DNA of 5,966 nt, taken from contig CAYQAJ010000307.1 in NCBI GenBank assembly GCA_964415245.1, positions 1 to 5,966 on the forward strand. The letters are read 5' to 3'. The position numbers and the translations under genes were made by a program. The DNA comes from CAYQAJ01 sp964415245 (GTDB taxonomy: Bacteria; Planctomycetota; Planctomycetia; Pirellulales; Pirellulaceae). How positions within the stretch are numbered: the first letter of the stretch is position 1; each line of letters opens with the position of its first letter. The notes under the pieces are model-generated. The model had not been told where the DNA came from and did no database searches. It worked only from the letters and a program-made list of their open reading frames with translations. Positions 1 to 5,299 of the stretch are shown in pieces.

Positions 1-29
1 CGGTGGCGTGCCTGCTACTTCGGGGCACG

Positions 30-58
30 TGCAGCGCGCAGCCGCGAATGTATACAAT
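30..58 (+). promoter_or_regulatory. Candidate promoter of selB, possibly giving a leaderless mRNA
   Basis: A TATACAAT box lies at 51-58 in otherwise GC-rich sequence. Read as a -10 element TACAAT (53-58), it matches TATAAT at 5 of 6 positions and would place the transcription start about 7 bases downstream, at or next to the A of the selB ATG at 65. The matching -35 position (30-35, TGCAGC) is poor. No Shine-Dalgarno sequence precedes the ATG, which fits a leaderless transcript. This is inferred from spacing alone; the box could be chance. Confidence 0.35.
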
Positions 59-64
59 GGCGGC

Positions 65-2161
65 ATGGCCACCGATTTGATTCTGGGCACTGCCGGACAT
101 ATCGATCATGGGAAGACTTCGCTCATTCGCGCGCTCACCGGTACTGATACCGATCGGCTGCCGGAAGAGAAGCGACGGGGCATCACCATCGAGCTGGGCT
201 TTGCCGAGCTGCCGTTGGGCGATGTGCGGTTGGGCATCGTCGACGTGCCCGGTCACGAGCGGTTCGTGCGGACCATGCTGGCCGGGGCCACGGGCATCGA
301 CCTGGCCATGCTGGTCGTGGCGGCCGACGATTCGATCAAGCCGCAGACCCGCGAGCACCTCGACATCTTGCGGCTGCTCGATTTGGAAGCGGGCGTGATC
401 GCGCTCACCAAGTGCGACTTGGTTGACGGCGATTGGCTCGAACTGGTCGAGGCAGAAATCCGCGAGCTGGTGCGGCCCACGTTTCTGGCTGATGCGCCGA
501 TCGTGCGAACCAGCACGGTTACGGGTCTGGGGATCGACGAGCTGAGGGGCGAGTTAGCACGGGCCGCGGCGCGCGTGGCCGAGCGACGGGCCGAGAGCCT
601 GTCCCAAAACCGTCCCGGAGAAGGGGACAGGCACAGCGAGAGTTTTCAGTTTTCAGTTTTCAGTTTTCAGTCGTCGGAAAAACGAGCAACGGACGAAAGC
701 CCGCGGACCAAGCAAAATGAGCCAGTCCCCGACGGTTTTGGGACAGGCTCTCGTCCCACGGCCCACGCGCCGTTTCGCATGGCCATCGACCGCAGCTTTT
801 CGCTGGCCGGGCACGGAACTGTCGTCACCGGGAGCGTGAGCAGCGGCATGGCGCGCGTGGGAGATGAGCTGGTCGTCGAGCCGGGCGAAATCCAAGTCCG
901 CGTCCGCAGCCTGCACAATCACGATCGACCGGTCGAAGAAGTGCACCGAGGGCAACGGGCGGCCTGCAACCTGGCGGGAGTGCACCACGACACACTAGGG
1001 CGCGGGCAGTTGTTGGCGGCGGTCGGGCATCTCAAGCCGAGCCGACTCATCACGGCGCGGCTGCAAACGGTGGCCGACGCGGGCGCGGTCGCCGTGGCAA
1101 TCAAGAATCGCAGTCGCGTCCGCCTGCACGTGGGCACGGCCGAGGTCATGTCGGTGGTGCGATTGCTGGATCGCGACCTGCTGGATGCGGGTCAGAGCGG
1201 ACCGGCTCAGCTTTTCTTGAGCGAGCCGGTGGCAGTAGTGTGGGGACAGCCGTTGGTGGTTCGCAGCGAATCGCCCGTGGTCACGATCGGCGGCGGGCAC
1301 GTACTCGATCCCAATGCCGAAAAAATTCGCCGGCCGGATGAAGAAGTGCTCCGGATGCTCGACGACTTAGCAAGCGGCGATCGGACGGTAAGGGCGTCGG
1401 CAGCGTTGTTCTTTGCCGGACTGCGGCCGCGGAAGCCGGACGACCTGGCACGCCTGGCGGGAATCGACAATGGGGCCGAAGTGTGCGCCGAATTGCTCGC
1501 GCGGGGCGAACTGATCGAGATGGTCATTTCGCCCAGCCGCCGCGTGTCGCTGCACCACCGGGCATACGAGCGATTGGCCGATCGCATCGCGGGCGTACTC
1601 AAGAAAATGCACGATCGCGAGCCGCTGCGCGTAGTGATCGACCGATCGCGGCTGATGCATCTGTTGGAGTGGCTGGGGGACGACGCGCTGGTGTCGGCGG
1701 TACTGGCGCGGATGCGGGACGAAGGGCGCATTCGACTGACCGATGCGACAGTCGCGCTCGAGGGCTGCGGCCCCAAGCTCTCGGCCAACGAGCAGAAGCT
1801 GCTGGCGCAGCTTATCGAACGATTCCGCACGGCGGGGATCGAGTCGCCGTCGATCCAGCAGTGCCGCGAGCTGGCGGTGCGAAACCAGGCTTCGGTTCCG
1901 CAGCTTCTGAAGCTGGCGGCTGCGAGCGGCGAGTTGGTCGAAATCGCGCCAGAGTATTTTCTACACCGCGAGGTTGTGAACCGGCTGCAACAGACACTCC
2001 GCGAGAAAATGGCCGGCGGTCCCGGCATGAAAGTGAGCCAAATTCGCGAGCTGTTGGGCACCACGCGAAAATACGCCGTGCCCATTTGCGAGTATTTGGA
2101 CCAGATCGGTTACACTATCCGCGAGGGGGACGTGCGCGCTCTGGCCGATCAGCGCGGCTGA
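65..2161 (+). CDS. selB: Selenocysteine-specific translation elongation factor SelB
   Basis: SelB is a GTPase that binds Sec-tRNA(Sec) and delivers it to ribosomes stalled at UGA codons followed by a SECIS hairpin. The G-domain occupies residues 1-175: G1 GHIDHGKT (11-18), the switch region RGITIELGFA (38-47), G3 DVPGHE (60-65) and G4 TKCD (115-118). Domain II starts at about F237 (FRMAIDRSF, then HGTVVTGSV). The C-terminal winged-helix part ends with a typical SelB wing containing RKYAVP (668-673) and EYLD (676-679). The ATG at 65 is chosen because family members begin only a few residues before the GHxDHGKT loop; a GTG at 8 would add 19 unconserved residues. At 698 aa the protein is longer than the usual 610-640. 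The excess is explained by about 54 residues (176-230) encoded by the repeat element at 592-753, in the linker between G-domain and domain II. The stop is TGA, and selA follows 92 bases downstream. Family assignment is firm; whether the insert affects function is unknown. Confidence 0.96.
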   Translation: MATDLILGTAGHIDHGKTSLIRALTGTDTDRLPEEKRRGITIELGFAELPLGDVRLGIVDVPGHERFVRTMLAGATGIDLAMLVVAADDSIKPQTREHLDILRLLDLEAGVIALTKCDLVDGDWLELVEAEIRELVRPTFLADAPIVRTSTVTGLGIDELRGELARAAARVAERRAESLSQNRPGEGDRHSESFQFSVFSFQSSEKRATDESPRTKQNEPVPDGFGTGSRPTAHAPFRMAIDRSFSLAGHGTVVTGSVSSGMARVGDELVVEPGEIQVRVRSLHNHDRPVEEVHRGQRAACNLAGVHHDTLGRGQLLAAVGHLKPSRLITARLQTVADAGAVAVAIKNRSRVRLHVGTAEVMSVVRLLDRDLLDAGQSGPAQLFLSEPVAVVWGQPLVVRSESPVVTIGGGHVLDPNAEKIRRPDEEVLRMLDDLASGDRTVRASAALFFAGLRPRKPDDLARLAGIDNGAEVCAELLARGELIEMVISPSRRVSLHHRAYERLADRIAGVLKKMHDREPLRVVIDRSRLMHLLEWLGDDALVSAVLARMRDEGRIRLTDATVALEGCGPKLSANEQKLLAQLIERFRTAGIESPSIQQCRELAVRNQASVPQLLKLAAASGELVEIAPEYFLHREVVNRLQQTLREKMAGGPGMKVSQIRELLGTTRKYAVPICEYLDQIGYTIREGDVRALADQRG
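592..753. repeat. Palindromic repeat element inserted in frame inside selB
   Basis: The two ends, 592-614 and 731-753, are perfect 23-bp inverted repeats of each other. Related half-sites recur inside. GCCTGTCCC (597-605) pairs with GGGACAGGC (624-632). A variant, GAGCCAGTCCC (719-729), pairs with GGGACAGGCTC (740-750) with one mismatch. The element is therefore two hairpin modules around a centre that holds an AGTTTTC tandem repeat. It spans exactly 162 bp (54 codons), contains no stop in the selB frame, and falls in a linker between two conserved domains. I see no clear target-site duplication. It resembles a dispersed intergenic palindromic repeat or MITE-like element rather than coding sequence. 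I cannot verify other copies from this window. Confidence 0.75.
641..671 (+). repeat. Tandem heptamer repeat (AGTTTTC), 4.4 copies, inside the selB reading frame
   Basis: Four full copies of AGTTTTC (641-668) are followed by AGT (669-671). The unit is 7 bases, so the selB frame reads through it in three phases and encodes a Phe/Ser/Gln-rich stretch (residues 193-202). Gain or loss of one unit would shift the reading frame and destroy everything downstream of the G-domain. It is AT-rich compared with the surrounding gene and belongs to the inserted element. Confidence 0.9.
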
Positions 2162-2239
2162 TATTCTTGCGAATCCAGCTACGACAGCGCGCCCATGACG
2201 CGGTCCCCTGACACTTACCAATCCATTTCCTGCCTACAC

Positions 2240-2246
2240 AAGGCGG
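2240..2246 (+). promoter_or_regulatory. Weak ribosome-binding-like sequence before selA
   Basis: AAGGCGG lies here, its AAGG core ending 10 bases before the selA ATG at 2254. It is only a partial Shine-Dalgarno match, but it is the best in the 92-base selB-selA gap and supports ATG 2254 as the start. I see no terminator in that gap, which is compatible with co-transcription of selB and selA. Confidence 0.3.
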
Positions 2247-2253
2247 CCCATCC

Positions 2254-3762
2254 ATGCCCAACGTGCTGCGAAAACTTCCGTCGGTGAACGAGCTGCTCGA
2301 AAGCCCGCAGCTAAAGCGGATGGTCGAGCGGGTCAACCGCAACGTGGTGGTGTCGGGCGTGCGGACGTTCCTCGACAACTTGCGCAACGACGTGCAGAGC
2401 ACCGCCGCGGAGTTTCACGTGCCGACGCCAGCGGAGCTGGCCGACCGTATCGCCCGCTGGATCGCCGCCGAGGAGACGCCGCGGCTGCGGCCTGTGATCA
2501 ATGCCACGGGCATTCTCTTGCACACGGGCCTGGGTCGGGCGCCATTGGCGGATGACGCGCTGCGGGCTATCGACGAGGTCGGCCGCGGGTATTGCAGTCT
2601 GGAGGTCGACCTGGCATCGGGCGAGCGATCGCAGCGGCTCGGCGAGGTCGAGCGGCTCTTGAAGCAGCTCACGGGGGCCGAGGCGGCGGCGGTAGTCAAT
2701 AACAACGCCGCGGCGACGCTGCTGGTGCTCACGGCGCTGGCGCACGGCCGCGACGTGATCGTGTCGCGGGGGCAACTTGTGGAAATCGGCGGCAGTTTTC
2801 GCTTGCCCGACGTGATGACGTCGGCCGGAGCGATGCTGCGCGAAGTGGGCACAACGAACAAGACGCGGCTTTCCGACTACCAGTCGGCCATCACGCCGGA
2901 AACAGCGGCCCTGATGCGGGTACACACGAGCAACTATCGCATCGTCGGATTCACCGAGCAGGTGAGTTTGGAGGACCTCGTCGCGCTGGGTCGGCGTCGC
3001 CGCGTGCCGGTGATCGACGACATCGGCTCGGGCGCTCTCCTCGACTTGAGCAAGTACGGAGTCGAGGGAGAGCCGGTCGCCGCCGACAGCATCAAGGCGG
3101 GTGCCGACCTCGTACTATTCAGCGGCGACAAACTGTTGGGCGGGCCGCAGTGCGGCATCATTGTCGGGCGCAAAGTACACATCGAGCGCGTTGTGAGCCA
3201 TCCCATGATGCGCGCCTTGCGAGTCGATAAGACCGTGCTGGCGGCACTGGTGGCGACGCTGCGGTTGTACCGCGATCCGCAGGGGGCGGAACAATCGGTG
3301 CCGCTGCTCGCGCTGTTGAGCACTCCGCTGGAGAATCTGAAGCTCCGCGCATCGCGGATGACGCCGCAAATGGCGGCGGTTGAAGCAATTGCCGATGCGG
3401 AGGCAATCGAGGACGTGTCATACCTCGGCGGCGGATCGGTCCCTTCTGAAGAGCTGGCGACGTGGTGCATCGCGCTACGGCCGGCGCAGGGAAGCGTCGA
3501 GAAGCTGGCCCAGGCGATGCGAACCGGCACGCCGTCGGTATTCGGGCGGATCAAACAAGACCGGCTGCTGCTGGACCTGCGCAGCGTGGCGCCGCGGTAC
3601 GACACGCAATTGGTCGAAGCGGTGGAAGCACTCGACCGAAGCGAATCGCGGAACGGCAAGGAAACGGCGGATGCGGATAGCGGAGGGCGCTCGGACGAAT
3701 CGAAGTCGGATGAGGCGGCGCACGCATCGGCAGAGGCAGCCTCGGAATCGGCCGGTTCGTGA
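2254..3762 (+). CDS. selA: L-seryl-tRNA(Sec) selenium transferase (selenocysteine synthase) SelA
   Basis: SelA is a cytosolic PLP enzyme, a large homo-oligomer in characterised bacteria, that converts Ser-tRNA(Sec) to Sec-tRNA(Sec) using selenophosphate. The N-terminal tRNA-binding domain begins with LRKLPSVNELLE (residues 5-16). The PLP-fold core shows INATGILLHTGLGRAPL (from residue 82), SRGQLVEIGGSFR (171-183), REVGTTNKT (196-204) and RVHTSNYRI. The motif SGDKLLGGPQCG carries the expected Schiff-base lysine at K293, equivalent to K295 in E. coli. The conserved C-terminal part ends near residue 460 with RLLLDLRSVAPRYD and the helix after it. A 42-residue tail (461-502) follows, rich in Ser, Ala, Glu and Asp and apparently disordered; E. 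coli SelA is about 463 aa and lacks it. The gene lies downstream of selB, the reverse of the E. coli selA-selB order, and ends with TGA. The identification is firm; the role of the tail is unknown. Confidence 0.97.
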   Translation: MPNVLRKLPSVNELLESPQLKRMVERVNRNVVVSGVRTFLDNLRNDVQSTAAEFHVPTPAELADRIARWIAAEETPRLRPVINATGILLHTGLGRAPLADDALRAIDEVGRGYCSLEVDLASGERSQRLGEVERLLKQLTGAEAAAVVNNNAAATLLVLTALAHGRDVIVSRGQLVEIGGSFRLPDVMTSAGAMLREVGTTNKTRLSDYQSAITPETAALMRVHTSNYRIVGFTEQVSLEDLVALGRRRRVPVIDDIGSGALLDLSKYGVEGEPVAADSIKAGADLVLFSGDKLLGGPQCGIIVGRKVHIERVVSHPMMRALRVDKTVLAALVATLRLYRDPQGAEQSVPLLALLSTPLENLKLRASRMTPQMAAVEAIADAEAIEDVSYLGGGSVPSEELATWCIALRPAQGSVEKLAQAMRTGTPSVFGRIKQDRLLLDLRSVAPRYDTQLVEAVEALDRSESRNGKETADADSGGRSDESKSDEAAHASAEAASESAGS

Positions 3763-3816
3763 GCGACGGTGGAGGCAGGTTCTTGCTAACTCCGGTGTTC
3801 GAATTGCGGTCTCCAA

Positions 3817-3836
3817 CCCCGGTCTTCCGACCGGGG
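3817..3836 (+). terminator. Terminator-like hairpin after selA (no T-tract)
   Basis: CCCCGGTC (3817-3824), loop TTCC and GACCGGGG (3829-3836) form a perfect 8-bp GC-rich stem with a 4-base loop, 54 bases after the selA stop. No run of T follows, so it is not a classical intrinsic terminator. It may act as a 3'-end stabiliser, as a terminator without a U-tract, or be a dispersed palindromic repeat. The stem is certain; the role is inferred. Confidence 0.4.
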
Positions 3837-4028
3837 CTATCGGGCAAACTGCCGTTGGCGCGCGGTGGGAGGCGTGGGTCATGGATGCGCACCACCCATC
3901 CGGGGGATTCGCACCCGCAGGCCCCATTACGACAATGCAGGTCATTCCGGTTGGACGCGATTCATGGCGATGATCCGTAATTTTGTGCCGAAGCGCGGCC
4001 GGCAGGGCCCTCGTGCCCCAATCGCAGA

Positions 4029-4058
4029 TTAACTAGACTTACACACTTAACTAGTCAA
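4029..4058. repeat. AT-rich direct repeat (TTAACTAG x2), candidate operator or promoter region
   Basis: TTAACTAG occurs at 4029-4036 and again at 4047-4054, start-to-start distance 18 bases. The second copy lies within a near-palindrome (4047-4058, core ACTAGT, one mismatched pair). This AT-rich island stands out in a GC-rich intergenic region about 70 bases before the next gene, which would suit a promoter or a tandem regulator site. No good -35/-10 pair could be assigned, so the function is a guess. Confidence 0.35.
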
Positions 4059-4104
4059 CCAGCCGGGGCGGAGACAACGGGTCCCCGGGCGGCTGGCGCT
4101 GGTT
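4057..4104 (+). repeat. Inverted repeats upstream of the secreted-protein gene
   Basis: AACCAGC (4057-4063) is perfectly complementary to GCTGGTT (4098-4104). The overlapping CCAGCC (4059-4064) is complementary to GGCTGG (4091-4096), and GGGG (4065-4068) can extend that stem with CCCC (4083-4086). The two pairings share the left arm and are mutually exclusive. The structure ends 21 bases before the GTG start at 4126 and could lie in the mRNA leader. It could also be a by-product of GC richness. Confidence 0.35.
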
Positions 4105-4125
4105 CCCCACCTACAACTTCGCGGT

Positions 4126-4971
4126 GTGACTGTGCTGCTACGGACGAACGTCGCCGTATGGATCGCCGTGCTGGCTTTCGCGCTGGCAACGCAAGCGGCG
4201 CGGGCCGAGGCACTCGTCCCGCGCTCCCACCATGCCTGGGGAAGGTTTCCGGTCGGCTCGTGGAAGCAGGTGCGCGTGCACAACGAAACGCTCGACGCCA
4301 AGGGCAATGTCGTCGAAGCGAGCACCACCGAGACCGTTACGGTACTCACCGCAGTCGATGAGAATGGCTACACGCTTGAGGTCGACGTGACGGTCGAAGT
4401 AGCGGGCAAGCGCTTCCTGGTGCAGCCGCAGATCATTCACCAGGGCTTCAGCGGCGAAACGAACGGCCAAAGGGCCGAGTTGCGCCCCGTCCATATGGCG
4501 AGCGTCGTGATCGACGGACGGGAGATCCCCACCGAAGTGCGCGAAAGCGTGGTAAACGGCGACGAGTGTCGGCGGGTCAACACGGTCTATTATTCCGATA
4601 GTGTGGAGCCCTACGTGCTGAAGCGCGAAACCACGTGTACCGATGCCAACGGCGAAACCACGACTTCGCAGACCCAGGTCGACGTGCTGGCCCTCGACAT
4701 GCCCGTTCGCTTGCTGAACGAGACGATGACGTCGTCGCACGTAAAGACGGTGCAGAAGACGGCCAAAGGAACCGCGATTACCCTCGAGGTTTGCTGCATG
4801 GATGTGCCCGGTGGCGTGGTCTACCACACCGCCAAGGAGCTCGATAGCGAGGGGCGCGTCGTTCGACGTGGAACGCTTGAGATCGTCGACTACAGCATCG
4901 CTGGCGACGACAATACCGGCACCGGCCGCGGACGACGGAACCGAGACCGGCCCCGACGGCGGGACCGCTAG
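4126..4971 (+). CDS. Secreted protein of unknown function with three beta-hairpin-like repeats
   Basis: I do not recognise the family. The 281-residue protein starts with a clear Sec signal peptide: an Arg near the start, a hydrophobic core (VAVWIAVLAFALA, residues 9-21) and a likely signal-peptidase I site after ARA (27/28). No lipobox Cys is present. The mature part is rich in Thr/Val beta-strand-like sequence and free of further membrane segments. Three imperfect segments share a strand, an acidic-x-x-Gly turn and another strand: around TLDAKGNVVEAS (55-66), TCTDANGETTTS (from 170) and ELDSEGRVV (238-246). Cysteines at 148, 171, 223 and 224 could form disulfides after export. The last 17 residues are strongly basic (10 Arg). 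The GTG at 4126 is chosen because it gives a complete signal peptide; a GTG at 4132 is also possible, and neither has a clear Shine-Dalgarno. The gene appears monocistronic. Coding reality is well supported by the signal peptide; function is unknown. Confidence 0.85.
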   Translation: MTVLLRTNVAVWIAVLAFALATQAARAEALVPRSHHAWGRFPVGSWKQVRVHNETLDAKGNVVEASTTETVTVLTAVDENGYTLEVDVTVEVAGKRFLVQPQIIHQGFSGETNGQRAELRPVHMASVVIDGREIPTEVRESVVNGDECRRVNTVYYSDSVEPYVLKRETTCTDANGETTTSQTQVDVLALDMPVRLLNETMTSSHVKTVQKTAKGTAITLEVCCMDVPGGVVYHTAKELDSEGRVVRRGTLEIVDYSIAGDDNTGTGRGRRNRDRPRRRDR

Positions 4972-4989
4972 GCTTTCTCTTCCACGGTC

Positions 4990-5003
4990 CGGCCGCGTGG
5001 CCG
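4990..5003 (+). terminator. Weak hairpin after the secreted-protein gene
   Basis: CGGCC (4990-4994), loop GCGT and GGCCG (4999-5003) form a 5-bp GC stem, 18 bases after the TAG stop. No T-tract follows. It could help end the transcript, but a stem this short is expected by chance in sequence of this composition. Confidence 0.2.
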
Positions 5004-5085
5004 CTGCCGAGCGAACCCACACCCCAAGATTGTGCCATCGGGGGGCTCGCGTCGTTCGCCCACCGCCGCATGCCCTGCCGGCACA

Positions 5086-5114
5086 TTGCCAGTTGTCCGG
5101 CGACCGTCCATAAT
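5086..5114 (+). promoter_or_regulatory. Sigma70-type promoter candidate for guaB
   Basis: TTGCCA (5086-5091) and CATAAT (5109-5114) each match the -35 (TTGACA) and -10 (TATAAT) consensus at 5 of 6 positions, with a 17-base spacer, the optimal length. The start of transcription would fall near 5121, giving a leader of about 200 bases before the guaB ATG at 5320. This is the best promoter match I found in the window. It assumes that the housekeeping sigma factor of this organism recognises the usual consensus. Confidence 0.55.
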
Positions 5115-5175
5115 GCCGCGAAGCGCCCGACTGCCGGCGATCGGCGGCCAAAGGGAGCGCGCGTTATTCCGGGCT

Positions 5176-5285
5176 GGCCGTGCGTGCGACGCTGTACAAC
5201 GTCGGCACTCGCGGTCACGGCCGTATCTCTCCGGGCTGCCGCTTCGCCCACTGCCTGTGGGTGCCGCAAAGACTGCGGATACAGG
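5176..5285 (+). promoter_or_regulatory. Structured 5' leader of guaB (candidate cis-regulatory RNA)
   Basis: GGCCGTG (5176-5182) pairs perfectly with CACGGCC (5216-5222), enclosing a second stem GTGCGACG (5184-5191) with CGTCGGCAC (5200-5208) that has a single bulged G. Downstream, CCCAC (5247-5251) pairs with GTGGG (5257-5261), extendable by two pairs, and is followed immediately by CCGCA (5264-5268) with TGCGG (5274-5278). CCTGT (5254-5258) can instead pair with ACAGG (5281-5285), enclosing the second hairpin and disrupting the first. I recognise no known riboswitch class. The pairings are read from the sequence; a regulatory role, for example control by purine level, is inference. A dispersed palindromic repeat is the main alternative. 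Confidence 0.4.
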
Positions 5286-5299
5286 GTGAATCTCCCCTT

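Larger units (their letters stand above)
3763..4125. other. Gene-free stretch between selA and the secreted-protein gene
   Basis: These 363 bases hold no convincing gene. The open frames here, such as one from a GTG at 3759 overlapping the selA stop, encode Arg/Pro-rich, unconserved-looking peptides. Three structural features are listed separately: a strong hairpin at 3817-3836, an AT-rich direct repeat at 4029-4054, and an inverted-repeat cluster at 4057-4104. I looked for tRNA(Sec) and other tRNAs on both strands and found no arrangement with a proper T-arm, anticodon arm and acceptor stem. Confidence 0.6.

Noticed and set aside
592..753. An intein or a group II intron in selB
   Set aside because: The block is only 162 bp, remains in frame without splice-junction residues, and has no intein motifs or intron structure.
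592..753. A CRISPR array or an insertion sequence
   Set aside because: There are no regularly spaced direct repeats of CRISPR size, no transposase gene, and no clear target-site duplication.
1207..2085. A 292-codon open frame on the - strand within selB
   Set aside because: It is antisense to well-conserved SelB sequence, is Ser/Arg-rich and shows no domain; long shadow frames are normal at this GC content.
1483..2211. A 242-codon + strand frame overlapping the SelB C-terminus
   Set aside because: Its Arg/Ala/Gly-rich translation is a typical out-of-frame product of GC-rich coding sequence; the SelB frame is clearly the real one.
2159..2287. UGA of selB read as selenocysteine, extending the frame about 41 codons
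   Set aside because: The frame stays open to 2285, but the conserved SelB C-terminus is already complete, the extension has no family resemblance, it overlaps the selA start, and I see no SECIS-like hairpin right after the UGA.
3760..3789. UGA of selA read as selenocysteine
   Set aside because: The extension would be only eight codons past the UGA before TAA, and the hairpin at 3817 is too far away to be a bacterial SECIS.
3759..3980. A 73-codon frame starting on the selA stop (GTGA overlap)
   Set aside because: The overlap looks like translational coupling, but the peptide crosses the 3817-3836 hairpin, has no recognisable features and is Arg/Pro/Gly-rich.
3763..4125. A tRNA(Sec) gene (selC) or another tRNA next to selA
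   Set aside because: TTCGAAT at 3799-3805 and a GGGATTCGCACCC-like stretch near 3904 recall a T-loop, but their flanks do not form a 5-bp T-stem, and no anticodon arm or acceptor stem can be matched on either strand.
4138..5151. A 337-codon open frame on the - strand opposite the secreted protein
   Set aside because: The + strand frame has a convincing signal peptide and ordered features, while the - frame is His/Arg/Gly-rich, lacks a recognisable domain and runs across the guaB promoter candidate.
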